Notes: generated by a model not told the origin, from the sequence alone. DNA of 63,710 nt from an uncultured Sutterella sp. (GCA_900545335.1 UQYP01000012.1:1-63710); one strand, 5' to 3'; positions 1 through 9,108 are shown, counted from the first letter of the stretch. Translations and numbers: made by a program.

Positions 1-96
1 CTGGGAGGCCTATCCTAAGTCACAGAGGCTGTCCTGCCTCCTGGGTTCCAATCCAAAAAGAAAAAATTCATCGCCCATTTTTTATTAACGCTATCA

Positions 97-1110
97 ATGA
101 CGCTTGAAACTCTTCACCAAAGACTCTTAGCCTCAGGCGCAAAGCCTGTCCACTACGCCTATCTTTATCGGGCGCTTTTCGGTATCGTGCCTTGGCCCGA
201 TACTGATAATCCCAAGTTTCCAAAGGCTTTGCGTGACGCATTGCCTGAAATCAGGACAGACATTGAAGAGGTGCTTAAGGTTGTCGATCAGCATCAGGGT
301 GAAGAGGAAGACTCCTTAAAGCTTTTATTTGAATTACAAGACGGTCACACGATTGAAAGCGTGCTCCTTCCCAGAGAAGGCGTCTGCGTTTCTTCTCAAG
401 TGGGCTGCGCCGTAGGGTGCGTTTTTTGCATGACAGGGCAATCCGGTCTTATTCGGCAGCTGGCTGACTTAGAAATTGTGGCTCAGGTGATTGAGGCTAA
501 GAGGCTCAGACCCCAGACACGCAAAGTTGTCTTTATGGGGATGGGTGAGCCCTCGCACAACTTAAAAAACGTGATGTCTGCCATAGAGTTTTTGGGCACC
601 TACAGTCAGATTCCCCACAAGAATCTGGTGCTCTCAACCGTGGGTGATCAACGGGTTTTTGATGCTTTAAATGCCTCCATGGTGAAGCCTGCGTTAGCCA
701 TTTCACTTCATACGACGATTAAAGAAAAGCGAGAAAGGCTTTTACCGAGAGCCGGCAAAATCTCCATTGAATCGATCGTTGATCAGGCAGAAAGCTACGC
801 CCGAGAAACGGGTTATCCGATTCAGTATCAGTGGACATTGATGGATGGGATTAACGACGGAGATGATGAGTTAGCTAATATCGCGAAACTTTTAACCGGC
901 AAATACGCACTCATGAACTTTATTCCTGTCAATGCCGTAGACAATAGTCCTTATAAGAGACCCGAGTGGTCACGGTGTCAGGAAATGGCAAAAGTCTTAA
1001 AAGCGTCTCGCATTTTGGCGAAATTTCGCCACTCAGCTGCCCAGGACGTTGAAGGCGGGTGCGGACAGTTGCGTTATCGCCATTTGCAAAAAGAGGGGAA
1101 AGACGCATGA
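97..1110 (+). CDS. RlmN/Cfr-family radical SAM RNA methyltransferase
   Basis: A 337-residue radical SAM protein of the RlmN/Cfr family, which methylates adenosine C2 or C8 in 23S rRNA and, for RlmN, tRNA. Visible are the CxxxCxxC iron-sulfur motif (CAVGCVFC, about residues 104-111), the family signature MGMGEP (about 148-153), and a C-terminal Cys in GGCGQLR that fits the methyl-carrying cysteine. It is somewhat shorter than housekeeping RlmN. Betaproteobacteria often carry such a second RlmN-like protein, so this may be a paralogue; the window alone cannot say. Its TGA overlaps the next gene's ATG (ATGA at 1107), indicating translational coupling. Confidence 0.85.
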   Translation: MTLETLHQRLLASGAKPVHYAYLYRALFGIVPWPDTDNPKFPKALRDALPEIRTDIEEVLKVVDQHQGEEEDSLKLLFELQDGHTIESVLLPREGVCVSSQVGCAVGCVFCMTGQSGLIRQLADLEIVAQVIEAKRLRPQTRKVVFMGMGEPSHNLKNVMSAIEFLGTYSQIPHKNLVLSTVGDQRVFDALNASMVKPALAISLHTTIKEKRERLLPRAGKISIESIVDQAESYARETGYPIQYQWTLMDGINDGDDELANIAKLLTGKYALMNFIPVNAVDNSPYKRPEWSRCQEMAKVLKASRILAKFRHSAAQDVEGGCGQLRYRHLQKEGKDA

Positions 1111-2429
1111 GCGGATTTTTAAAGCTGGGAATTGGATCAGCCCTTCTTAAAAAGACTCAGGAGCTGGGATGGGAAACGCCAAGCGCCATTCAGGAAAAAG
1201 CAATCCCTGTGATTTTGGATGGACGCGATGTGATGGCGATTGCCGAGACAGGAAGCGGTAAAACAGGGGCTTTTTTGCTCCCCATTTTGCAAAGCCTCTC
1301 TGAAGAGAAGTCTCATCAGACAAAAAAACCTTCTGTGTTAATTTTGGCACCCACCCGAGAATTGGCGATTCAGCTTCATCAGAACGCTCAAATCTTTGCT
1401 GAAACGCTTCACAAAGAGGCCTGCCTTTTGGTTGGCGGTTTAAGTGTTCTCACACAAAAAGAAGCTTTAAGCCAGGGGCCTGATATTGTCGTTGCAACGC
1501 CCGGTAGACTCCTTGACCATATTCGTCAAAAGCACGTGGATTTATCCGCTATCCGTTACTTAGTGCTGGATGAAGCCGACCGGATGCTCGATATGGGCTT
1601 TTTGCCGGATTTAAAGAAAATTCTCGCTTGCTGCCCCGAGTCCAGGCAATCGCTTTTATTTTCAGCGACGCTTTCAGATGACATTCATCTTTTGGCGCAA
1701 AAGCCTTTAAAGCGTCCGATTCTGATTGAAGTCAATGCCAACCGTGATGCAGGAAGCATTGAGCAGAAAGTCTTTCGCATTCCAGAATCGGAGAAGCCCC
1801 TTTTTCTGCGTGACTTAATCGTGGATAACGGTTTGGATCAAGTGTTGGTTTTTACACGCCAAAAAGAAAGCGCCGCAAAATTGGCCAGTCAATTAAAAGA
1901 AGACGGCTTTACTGTAGAGGCCCTTCACGGTGACAAAACACAGGCCAGACGCACCAAAATTCTGGAAAGCTTTAAAAACTATGAATTAAGAATTCTCGTT
2001 GCAACGGACTTAGCTTCCCGCGGAATTGATATTAAAGAATTGCCTGTGGTCATCAATTACGAATTGCCTCAGGATCCGCATGACTATATTCACCGAATCG
2101 GACGTACGGGGCGCGCGGGAGAAAAAGGTCTGGCATATTCTCTTGTAAGTGAAAAGGATGATTATAAACTTCAGGCCATTGAGGCTTTGATTAAAAGAAA
2201 GCTTAACGTTCAAACACCGGAACTTTATCAAGCGTACTTTGAAAAAGAAGCGCTTCAAAACAAAACAAAGAAAAAATCCGCCGCAAAGGACTCCAGAGCC
2301 AAGTCATTTAACTCAAAACTCAGAGCCGATAAAAAGGGGCAGAAAGCGTCATTAGGCGAAAAAAGAGCGCCAAAAGAAAAACGCTCTACAGGATTAGATT
2401 CTTTTGATTACATCTTGCCTGATTTTTAA
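1107..2429 (+). CDS. DEAD-box ATP-dependent RNA helicase (RhlE-like)
   Basis: A 440-residue DEAD-box helicase, predicted to unwind RNA duplexes in ribosome assembly or RNA decay. In order: motif I in AETGSGKTG, PTRELA (Ia), DEADRMLDMGF (II), SAT (III), then the second RecA domain with HRIGRTGRAG (VI). The C-terminus is a short Lys/Arg-rich tail, as in RhlE. The ATG at 1107 is preferred over an upstream in-frame start because it overlaps the previous stop as ATGA and has a GAGGGGA ribosome site. Coupling to an rRNA methyltransferase-like gene suggests a shared role in ribosome maturation. Confidence 0.92.
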   Translation: MSGFLKLGIGSALLKKTQELGWETPSAIQEKAIPVILDGRDVMAIAETGSGKTGAFLLPILQSLSEEKSHQTKKPSVLILAPTRELAIQLHQNAQIFAETLHKEACLLVGGLSVLTQKEALSQGPDIVVATPGRLLDHIRQKHVDLSAIRYLVLDEADRMLDMGFLPDLKKILACCPESRQSLLFSATLSDDIHLLAQKPLKRPILIEVNANRDAGSIEQKVFRIPESEKPLFLRDLIVDNGLDQVLVFTRQKESAAKLASQLKEDGFTVEALHGDKTQARRTKILESFKNYELRILVATDLASRGIDIKELPVVINYELPQDPHDYIHRIGRTGRAGEKGLAYSLVSEKDDYKLQAIEALIKRKLNVQTPELYQAYFEKEALQNKTKKKSAAKDSRAKSFNSKLRADKKGQKASLGEKRAPKEKRSTGLDSFDYILPDF

Positions 2430-2457
2430 GCCGAGAGAAATCAATACAATACCCACC

Positions 2458-2790
2458 ATGAAAGAAAAAAATTACATGCAAAAAATCGGACTTTTGGGTT
2501 TGGCAGGGCTTTCTGCTCTACTCATGGCAGGCTGTACGAACGGACCGTCAGATCCTTTGTTTGATGCCCCCTTGGGCGAACGTACGGTCTGCACGGCCGT
2601 TAATCCCGTGGAGGGCAATGACACATTAAGTGTTGTCCCCTTTAATTGCCCCGATCTTGAAATTTCCACAACGCTCAATGAACTGCGCGATGCCGGCTGG
2701 CGCTTAGAGACCGTGCACATGGGAGAAGACGTGGAAGTAAACGGCACCTTAGCCTCTGAAGTCTCTATTACGGTCAGAAAGGCATACTGA
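2458..2790 (+). CDS. small predicted lipoprotein of unknown function
   Basis: About 110 residues. The N-terminus has Lys residues, a hydrophobic stretch and a lipobox LMAGC, so it should be an outer- or inner-membrane lipoprotein. The mature part has two further Cys residues that could form a disulfide, and no domain I recognise. ATG 2458 is chosen; ATG 2476 is an alternative that still leaves a signal peptide. It sits 28 bases after the helicase gene and one base before the aminopeptidase gene, so it is probably in the same operon. Confidence 0.7.
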   Translation: MKEKNYMQKIGLLGLAGLSALLMAGCTNGPSDPLFDAPLGERTVCTAVNPVEGNDTLSVVPFNCPDLEISTTLNELRDAGWRLETVHMGEDVEVNGTLASEVSITVRKAY

Positions 2791-2791
2791 T

Positions 2792-4462
2792 ATGACTGAC
2801 ATTCAAAACCGAATTGATTCTTTGCGCCAAGCGATGCGTCGCCTTGGCGCAAATGCTTTTTACTGCACTTTGTCGGATGCTCATTTATCGGAATATATCC
2901 AGGAGGCCGACCAATACTTAAGTTATTTAACCGGTTTTACGGGCTCAAACGCTGAAGTTCTCATTACAGAAAATGACGCCCTCCTTTGGACCGATTCCCG
3001 CTATTGGGAGCAGGCTCAAAAAGAATTGGCAGGCACGGGGATCGTTTTAATGCGAGAAGGTGAAGAGGGGGTACCTGAAGTTCATCAGTGGCTTACTGAA
3101 CATAACTCTGAGAGGTCTTTTATTCTCGCAGCGCCCTTGGAAACACTTTCTTTGGTGAGGTTTAACCGTTTGACTGAGAGCGTTTCAAAAGTCATTGATT
3201 TTGATGATGGTGGGATCAATGCCCTTTGGCCTCAAAGACCCGCTCGCACCGTGCATCCCCTTTATATCCATCGGGCAAGCTCCGTGAGCGCTAAAGAAAA
3301 ACTTTTGCGCCTTAAAGATTATCTTTTAAAAAGTAAAGAGCCAGAAAGCGCTCTTCTTTTAACGAGGCTTGACGATATTGCGTGGCTTACAAACTTAAGA
3401 GGATCGGATATTGCATTTAATCCCGTCTTTTTAAGTTGGGCACTGATTACTCGTGAAAAGGCTCTTCTTTTTGTGCATCAGAAAGCGTTGAGCCCTGACA
3501 CAATTTCACACTTAAGGTCTTCCGGTTGGACCATATGCGAGTACTCGGCGCTTCACGAGAAGCTCAATGACCTCATCAGTCAGAGCATTTCTATTTTGGC
3601 CCGGGAAAGCGATCTTAATGCCAAACTTTTCATAGAAATTAAAGAATCGTTTAAAGACTTTAAACACCCGGTCGCTCTTTGGAAATCGATTAAAACCCAA
3701 GAAGAAATCAAAGGTTTAAAAGAAGTGATGAAAGCTGACGGCAGGGCTTTAGAGGACTTTATCGAAGAAATCAAAGTCAGGCTTGCCCGTGGAGAAGTCC
3801 TCACTGAAAACGATGCCGTCGACATTCTTCATCAAAAGCGCTCAGCCATTCCCGGATTCATCGGTGAGAGCTTCGGCACCATTGCTGCCGTTGATGCAAA
3901 CGCTGCCTTGCCTCACTATGAGCCGGAAGTTGGTAAGGGCGCTGTGATTGCCCCTCCCTGCATTTTGTTGGTTGACTCCGGTGCTCACTATGACAGGGGC
4001 ACCACGGATACGACGCGCGTCTGGTTTTTAGGTAACCCCGAAGATTATCCGAAAGATGAGCTAAAGGCTTTAAAGCGCGATTACACTGCGGTTTTTAAAG
4101 CGATGAAGACCCTTGCAGAAGCAACCTTTGCTCCCGGTACCACGGGTTTTGAACTCGATAAAATCGCCCGAGGTCCCATTCATGCGATAGGGGCAGATTT
4201 CGGTCACGGCACAGGGCACGGCATTGGGCTTACGTTAAACGTTCATGAGACTCCGCCCAGCATCTCTCCCAGAAAGCGTGAAGGAACACTCACGGCTTTT
4301 GAGCCCGGGATGGTTGTAAGCGATGAGCCAGGTATCTATCGACCCGGCAAATGGGGGATTCGCATTGAAAATATGCTCGTTTGCGTTCAAAAGCCAAACG
4401 GTCTTTTGGGCTTTGAGACGCTCACCCAATGCGAGATAGACCCCACTCTTTTTGAAGAGTAG
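2792..4462 (+). CDS. aminopeptidase P family protein (M24B, Xaa-Pro aminopeptidase)
   Basis: A 556-residue M24B metallopeptidase, predicted to remove the N-terminal residue of peptides with Pro at position 2. Two N-terminal creatinase-like domains (about 1-310) precede the pita-bread catalytic domain. Metal ligands are visible: Asp in LVDSGAHYDRGTTDTTRV, His in FGHGTGHGIG, Glu in DEPGIYRPG and Glu in RIENM. Length fits the long, three-domain form of the family. No signal peptide, so cytoplasmic. It is one of several peptidases in this window that suit an amino-acid-fermenting lifestyle. Confidence 0.9.
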   Translation: MTDIQNRIDSLRQAMRRLGANAFYCTLSDAHLSEYIQEADQYLSYLTGFTGSNAEVLITENDALLWTDSRYWEQAQKELAGTGIVLMREGEEGVPEVHQWLTEHNSERSFILAAPLETLSLVRFNRLTESVSKVIDFDDGGINALWPQRPARTVHPLYIHRASSVSAKEKLLRLKDYLLKSKEPESALLLTRLDDIAWLTNLRGSDIAFNPVFLSWALITREKALLFVHQKALSPDTISHLRSSGWTICEYSALHEKLNDLISQSISILARESDLNAKLFIEIKESFKDFKHPVALWKSIKTQEEIKGLKEVMKADGRALEDFIEEIKVRLARGEVLTENDAVDILHQKRSAIPGFIGESFGTIAAVDANAALPHYEPEVGKGAVIAPPCILLVDSGAHYDRGTTDTTRVWFLGNPEDYPKDELKALKRDYTAVFKAMKTLAEATFAPGTTGFELDKIARGPIHAIGADFGHGTGHGIGLTLNVHETPPSISPRKREGTLTAFEPGMVVSDEPGIYRPGKWGIRIENMLVCVQKPNGLLGFETLTQCEIDPTLFEE

Positions 4463-4524
4463 AGAGTTCGTTGAAGTGTTAGGATTTTAAAAGAATCATC
4501 CGGCACATCAAATTTCAATTCGTT

Positions 4525-5922
4525 ATGGTCAGTAAAGCGCAGTCAACCGTACCGCTCAATCGCACCTACCGCAAAATGACCGAAGAGCCGGTCGCCCGAT
4601 TGGTGATTGAGTTAGGCATTCCCACGATGCTCTCTATGCTCGTGACAGCGCTTTACAACACTGCTTCCACTTATTACGTCTCCTACCTCGGTACATCGGC
4701 CGTGGGTGCCATGGGTGTGGTCTTTGCCCTTCAGACGATTATTCAGGCGATCGGCATTATGATCGGACAAGGCTGCGCTTCTCAAACGTCACGGCTCCTC
4801 GGCGCACAAAACTACGTGACGGCAAACGCATTGGCTTCTTCCGGGCTTTTTTTAAGTTTAGTTTTTGCTCTGGTTTTTTCTCTGATCGGTTTCCTTTTTA
4901 TTGAACCTTTTATGTTTGCCATGGGTGCAACCGAAACCATTTTGCCCTATGCCATCACCTATGGCGAAGTGATTTTGTTGGCGGCGCCTTTTATGGCGGC
5001 CTCCTTTACTTTGAATAATCTTTTGCGCTCAGAAGGCCTCGCGCTGGTCGGCATGGTGGGGTTGGGTGTTGGAGGAGTGCTTAATATCGCCGTTTGCCCA
5101 ATTTTTATTTTTGTTTTTGATTGGGGTATTGCCGGTGCTGCCTGGGCAACAGCGCTTTGTCAGGCAATTTCTTTTGCGATTTTGCTTCTGCATTACCTCA
5201 GAGGCAGGGGGACGCTGCAGATACATTGGAGTTTTATTTCTAAAAGTCCTGCCTTATCTGCCTCGATCTTTAAAAACGGCATGCCTTCTTTAACCCGAAA
5301 CGGTTTGGGAGCGGTTGCTGCCTCTGCTTTAAATCTTATGGCGGGGCAGTACGGAGATGCAGGGGTCGCCGCCATGAGTATTGTCGGGCGGGTAATGATG
5401 ATCACCGATGCTTTTTTAGTAGGCCTCGGTCAGGGATTTCAGCCAGTTTTGGGCTACAACTGGGGCGCCAAATATTTTGAGCGTGCCAAGGCAGCACTCG
5501 ATGCAACGATTGCAATCGGCACTTTAATGATGATTAGTCTGGGTACGGCAGTTTTTTTCTTTGCAGAAGAAATTATTGCCTTTTTTGAAACCAATGATCC
5601 TGAAGTGCTGGCAATCGGCGTTTTGGCTTTAAAGCTTCACTCTTTAGCTGCTCTGATTATTCCCGTCAATGTCATCGGCAACATGTCCTATCAGGTTCTG
5701 GGGCGCGCTGCAATCGGTACATTTTTGGCTTCCACCCGTCAGGGGCTCTTTTTTCTGCCACTCATTTTCTTTTTGCCTTCTCAAATCGGTCTATTAGGTG
5801 TTCAGTGTGCACAGCCTTTGGCAGAAGTCGGTGCATTTTTTGTTTGCGGTTATTTCCTTTGGCATTTCAGAAAAGAACTTGATAACCGTATCCGCCTGCA
5901 ATCGGCTCAGAAACAAAGTTAA
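4525..5922 (+). CDS. MATE family efflux transporter
   Basis: A 465-residue, very hydrophobic protein with about 12 membrane segments in two related halves, as in the MATE family (cation-coupled drug/toxin exporters). Early features include the VIELGIPTMLSMLVTALYN stretch and a later GLGQGFQPVLGYNWGA motif, typical of NorM/DinF-like proteins. Cation and substrate cannot be told from the sequence. No clear terminator separates it from the aminopeptidase gene, 62 bases upstream. Confidence 0.9.
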   Translation: MVSKAQSTVPLNRTYRKMTEEPVARLVIELGIPTMLSMLVTALYNTASTYYVSYLGTSAVGAMGVVFALQTIIQAIGIMIGQGCASQTSRLLGAQNYVTANALASSGLFLSLVFALVFSLIGFLFIEPFMFAMGATETILPYAITYGEVILLAAPFMAASFTLNNLLRSEGLALVGMVGLGVGGVLNIAVCPIFIFVFDWGIAGAAWATALCQAISFAILLLHYLRGRGTLQIHWSFISKSPALSASIFKNGMPSLTRNGLGAVAASALNLMAGQYGDAGVAAMSIVGRVMMITDAFLVGLGQGFQPVLGYNWGAKYFERAKAALDATIAIGTLMMISLGTAVFFFAEEIIAFFETNDPEVLAIGVLALKLHSLAALIIPVNVIGNMSYQVLGRAAIGTFLASTRQGLFFLPLIFFLPSQIGLLGVQCAQPLAEVGAFFVCGYFLWHFRKELDNRIRLQSAQKQS

Positions 5923-5943
5923 AAATATCGCAATAAAAGATAA

Positions 5944-5972
5944 TTGAAAATTATCTTTTTTAGAGATATTAT
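5944..5972 (+). promoter_or_regulatory. hipBA promoter
   Basis: A near-consensus sigma70 promoter: TTGAAA at 5944-5949, a 17-base spacer, and TATTAT at 5967-5972. It lies inside the nested palindrome of the next entry, so repressor binding should block RNA polymerase directly. Confidence 0.75.
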
Positions 5973-5999
5973 CAATATATCTCTAATGGAGATAATTTT
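5947..5999. promoter_or_regulatory. nested palindromic operator of hipBA
   Basis: Two perfect inverted repeats share one centre at 5973. The outer arms are AAAATTATCT (5947-5956) and AGATAATTTT (5990-5999). The inner arms are TAGAGATAT (5961-5969) and ATATCTCTA (5977-5985). They cover the -10 element and the ribosome-binding region right up to the hipB start, fitting autorepression by HipB/HipBA. The transcribed half could also fold over the start codon. Confidence 0.75.
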
Positions 6000-6245
6000 A
6001 TGAATGAAACCACCATCAGAATCACTCAGCAGTTGGGCACGTTGCTCAGAAGCTATCGGAAATTCAAGAAAATCCCGCAAAAAGAATTTGCGCAAAGAGT
6101 GGGGCTTTGCCAGTCGAGGGTCTCCTATCTGGAAAATCATCCCGAAGCGATGAGTTTTGAGCAATTGATGCGGTGGGTGTCTGTGCTGGGGCTTGAGATT
6201 AAACTCGCTATCAAAAACGATAATCCACCTGAAACGGAGTGGTGA
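6000..6245 (+). CDS. hipB: HipB-like HTH antitoxin/repressor
   Basis: An 81-residue XRE-type helix-turn-helix protein; the HTH spans about residues 12-60 (LRSYRKFKKIPQKEFAQRVG through SRVSYLENHPEA). It ends in PETEW; E. coli HipB also ends in a Trp-terminated flexible tail. Predicted role: dimeric antitoxin that binds the HipA kinase and the operator just upstream. It is immediately followed by hipA, with the hipA start region overlapping its stop. Confidence 0.88.
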   Translation: MNETTIRITQQLGTLLRSYRKFKKIPQKEFAQRVGLCQSRVSYLENHPEAMSFEQLMRWVSVLGLEIKLAIKNDNPPETEW

Positions 6246-6247
6246 TT

Positions 6248-7579
6248 ATGCGACAAACTTTATTGATTATTTGGATGAATGGGGAACGGGTCGGCACGTG
6301 GAGACGCCTCTCAGACAATGAAGAGGAGTTTACGTACGACCGTCAGTGGGTTGATTCTCCAAATGTGAGACCGATTTCTTTGTCATTGCCGATTTCGATG
6401 GATCGTTCCGCAATTCGGTCGGAGGCAGTAAAGAGTTTCTTTGAGAATTTGCTTCCTGAAAACGAAAGTTTGAGGCAACATCTCGCACGCCGGTTTAATG
6501 TTCGCGCCGATGATGCTTTTTCGCTTTTGAGCGCAATTGGCAGAGACTGTATCGGCGCTATTCAGATTTTATCGCCGACAGAAACGCCTGCCTCTATTGA
6601 TGGCTTTGACTCAAAGGAGTTAACTGAACACGAAATTGCAGAGCGGTTAAGGGGGAGCGTTAATCCTTATGGTGCATTAGATGAATTCAATGATGAGGAT
6701 TTCAGAATTTCTCTTGCCGGAGTTCAGTCTAAGATTGCGCTCTTAAAACATGACGGTAAGTGGTTTGCTCCCAGAGGGACGACACCGACAACACACATCC
6801 TGAAAATGCCGATGGGACGAATCGGTCCGATACAGGCGGATTTTTCAGATTCTGTTGATAACGAATGGTTGTGTCTGAAACTTGGTAATGCGCTCGGATT
6901 GGATTGCGCAAATGCAACAATTGAAAAATTTGAGGATCAACGTGTTTTAGTCGTTGAGCGTTTTGACAGACGTTTGAGTGCCGATCGCAAAAGAATTCTG
7001 CGTTTGCCTCAGGAAGATTTTTGTCAGGCATTGGGGTTACCGCCTTCCATGAAATATGAGTCCGATGGAGGTCCGGGTGCTTCAGATGTAATGGCTATTC
7101 TCAGACAGTCCTTGCAGCCACGAAAGGACTTAGAAACCTTTTTGCTTTCTTTGGTGTATTTCTGGCTTTTGCGTGCCACTGACGGTCATGCCAAAAATTA
7201 CAGCATTATGCTTTTGTCGCAAAACAGGTACCGTTTGGCGAAGCTCTACGATATCGTTTCCACTTGGCCGGCAGTCGGTAACGGTCCGCATCAATTAAAG
7301 CCCCAGCAGCTGAAATTTGCAATGGCCCTTGAAGGTAAGCGTAGGCATTACCGTATGGAAAGAGTCAGAGTACACAACTTTATCCGAACCGCAGCTTTAG
7401 CAGGTCTGAGTGAGCGGCACGTCTACGACTTGATAGAAGAATTTCTGAAAAAAGTCCCTTCAGCGTGCGAAGCGCTTTCTCATACCTTGCCGGAAGGCTT
7501 CTCAAAAAGAGTTGCCGACAGAATTTTTGCCGGCGTCTTGAATTCTTCTGACGAACTACTCGAAGAAATGAATCAATGA
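6248..7579 (+). CDS. hipA: HipA-family serine/threonine kinase toxin
   Basis: A 443-residue HipA homologue (E. coli HipA: 440). E. coli HipA phosphorylates glutamyl-tRNA synthetase, halting translation and producing persisters. Visible: N-terminal subdomain (WMNGERVG), the glycine-rich loop FRISLAGVQSK with the serine that HipA autophosphorylates, TPTTHILK with the ATP-binding Lys, VERFDRR, LRLPQEDFCQALG, the catalytic ATDGHAKN, and metal-binding LYDIVS. All key residues are present, so it should be active. ATG 6248 is chosen with GGAG upstream; in-frame GTGs at 6239 and 6242 overlap the hipB stop and are alternatives. Confidence 0.93.
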   Translation: MRQTLLIIWMNGERVGTWRRLSDNEEEFTYDRQWVDSPNVRPISLSLPISMDRSAIRSEAVKSFFENLLPENESLRQHLARRFNVRADDAFSLLSAIGRDCIGAIQILSPTETPASIDGFDSKELTEHEIAERLRGSVNPYGALDEFNDEDFRISLAGVQSKIALLKHDGKWFAPRGTTPTTHILKMPMGRIGPIQADFSDSVDNEWLCLKLGNALGLDCANATIEKFEDQRVLVVERFDRRLSADRKRILRLPQEDFCQALGLPPSMKYESDGGPGASDVMAILRQSLQPRKDLETFLLSLVYFWLLRATDGHAKNYSIMLLSQNRYRLAKLYDIVSTWPAVGNGPHQLKPQQLKFAMALEGKRRHYRMERVRVHNFIRTAALAGLSERHVYDLIEEFLKKVPSACEALSHTLPEGFSKRVADRIFAGVLNSSDELLEEMNQ

Positions 7580-7650
7580 CGTCCAATTTCAATGAATTTA
7601 AATGTTAAAATATTAGCGATAAACAATTAAAAACGTCATTAATATCTCAA

Positions 7651-7956
7651 ATGAGCGTAGTTAATAATTTATTGCCCCCAAAAGACATTCGCTTGGATAT
7701 TGCCGAACGCTTCAAACGCGTGAGACTCGATCGCAATATTTCTCAGGCGCAGTTGGCTGAGCGCTCCGGGGTATCGTTGGGCTCTTTGCGTCGCTTTGAA
7801 TCCGAAGGCGAAATTTCGCTTAAAAGCTTGGTTCTTTTAGCCATAGCGCTTAACCGCGCTCAGGATTTTGACAACCTTTTCTTGACAGAGCCTAAGATCG
7901 ATCTGTTTAAACCGCAGCCCAAACAAAGACATAGAGCGACAAGGAGAACTCAATGA
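7651..7956 (+). CDS. orphan XRE-family HTH regulator, antitoxin-like
   Basis: A 101-residue HTH protein: VRLDRNISQAQLAERSGVSL, then SLRRFESEGEISLKSL, and a basic C-terminus (KQRHRATRRTQ). Proteins of this type commonly precede a HipA-family kinase gene and act as its antitoxin. Here an ATG overlaps its stop (ATGA at 7953) but opens a frame of only 12 codons, so the expected partner appears deleted. It may instead regulate the adjacent hipBA genes. A short hairpin (AGCCTT/AAGGCT, 7990-8008) follows. Confidence 0.8.
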   Translation: MSVVNNLLPPKDIRLDIAERFKRVRLDRNISQAQLAERSGVSLGSLRRFESEGEISLKSLVLLAIALNRAQDFDNLFLTEPKIDLFKPQPKQRHRATRRTQ

Positions 7957-7989
7957 GAGTGAAACCGTCCCCCTTAATCAAAGAAATTT

Positions 7990-8010
7990 AGCCTTGCAGC
8001 CTAAGGCTTT
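7990..8010 (+). terminator. weak terminator after the orphan HTH gene
   Basis: Stem AGCCTT (7990-7995) / AAGGCT (8003-8008) followed by TTTG. The short stem makes it weak. A TATACT hexamer at 8057-8062 downstream could be the -10 of the TRAP operon. Confidence 0.4.
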
Positions 8011-8109
8011 GTCGGGATTTCTCCGAAGAAAACCTTTAAAAGAAGGCTGAGCTCGTTATACTTAGAGTTTAATATCGTCATCTATTGAAATCCCCGGAGG
8101 ACACACACT

Positions 8110-9096
8110 ATGCAAACCGCCCTTAAAGCCATGTTTGTTGCAGGGGCTTGTCTGGTTGCAGCCAGTTTTTCAGCTCAAGCTGCGCAAACTATTCGCCTTG
8201 CGCACACTGCAGCCACGAGCCACGCCCACCATGCTGCAGCGCTTCAATTTGCTAAAAACGTTGAGGCTCGTACAAAAGGGGAACTCAAAGTTGAGGTTTA
8301 TCCTTCAGGGGAATTGGGCGATCAGCCTGCATTGGCCGAACAGGTGACGATGAGCGCTCTTGATATGGCCGTTGTTTCTTTAGGCAACATGGCGATGTAC
8401 TCTAAGAAACTTAATGCCATGACGGCTCCGTTTCTTTTTAAGAGCTACGACGAAGCCCATAAAGTCATTGACAGCTTTGTGATGCCCTGGATGAATGAAG
8501 GGCTTGCCCAATACGATGCTGTGGGCTTATCCATGTTTGACTACGGGTTCCGCCAGACAACGACGCAAGGCGTAGTCGTGAACTCAGCTGATGATTTAAA
8601 GGGCGTCAAGATCCGAGTGCCCCCTGCCACGGGTCTTTTAGCCGCTTTTGATGCGATAGGCGCCAATACCCAAAGCATTGCCTATTCCGAACTTTATACG
8701 TCTTTAAAGCAAGGCGTTGTGGTCGGTGAAGAAAACCCGGTCTTTACGATTTTGGCCGACAGCCTCTATGAGACGCAGAATCAGTTGGCAATGACCAATC
8801 ACTACTTTGACTGCCAGGTGCTTTTGATGAATAAAACCCTTTATGAAGGGTTACCCAAAGAGCAGCAAAAGATTCTGAAAGAAGAGGCGGTTAATGCTCA
8901 AAACCTCACCCGCAAGATGATCAGTGAAGGCGAAAGTGCTGTGGTTGAGGAACTGAAGAAAAAGGGTATGAATGTTACCTATCCTGACCGTGAGTCTTTT
9001 GTGAAGAAGATGGCACCGGCTTATGCCAAGGTGGCAGAACTCGCGGGCAAAGACGCCATGGATGAGGTGCTTCACGCCGTCAAAGCCAATCAATAG
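8110..9096 (+). CDS. TRAP transporter substrate-binding protein, DctP family
   Basis: A 328-residue periplasmic binding protein. A Sec signal peptide ends near ASFSAQAAQ; then IRLAHTAATSHAHHAAA and the DctP core (VYPSGELGDQPALAEQV; GVKIRVP with the conserved Arg that binds the substrate carboxylate; ENPVFTI). It delivers an organic acid to the DctMQ permease encoded next. The ligand (C4-dicarboxylate, keto acid or similar) is not readable from sequence. A strong CCGGAGG ribosome site lies before ATG 8110. Confidence 0.92.
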   Translation: MQTALKAMFVAGACLVAASFSAQAAQTIRLAHTAATSHAHHAAALQFAKNVEARTKGELKVEVYPSGELGDQPALAEQVTMSALDMAVVSLGNMAMYSKKLNAMTAPFLFKSYDEAHKVIDSFVMPWMNEGLAQYDAVGLSMFDYGFRQTTTQGVVVNSADDLKGVKIRVPPATGLLAAFDAIGANTQSIAYSELYTSLKQGVVVGEENPVFTILADSLYETQNQLAMTNHYFDCQVLLMNKTLYEGLPKEQQKILKEEAVNAQNLTRKMISEGESAVVEELKKKGMNVTYPDRESFVKKMAPAYAKVAELAGKDAMDEVLHAVKANQ

Positions 9097-9108
9097 GAAG
9101 CCTCTTTT

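Noticed and set aside
1..96. A possible small RNA end before the RlmN-like gene
   Set aside because: GGAGGC and GCCTCC could pair, but the element is cut by the window edge and I cannot match it to 6S or another RNA family.
7957..8050. Degraded HipA toxin sequence after the orphan HTH gene
   Set aside because: No HipA motifs can be found in any frame; only the ATGA overlap suggests a lost partner, so no pseudogene is annotated.
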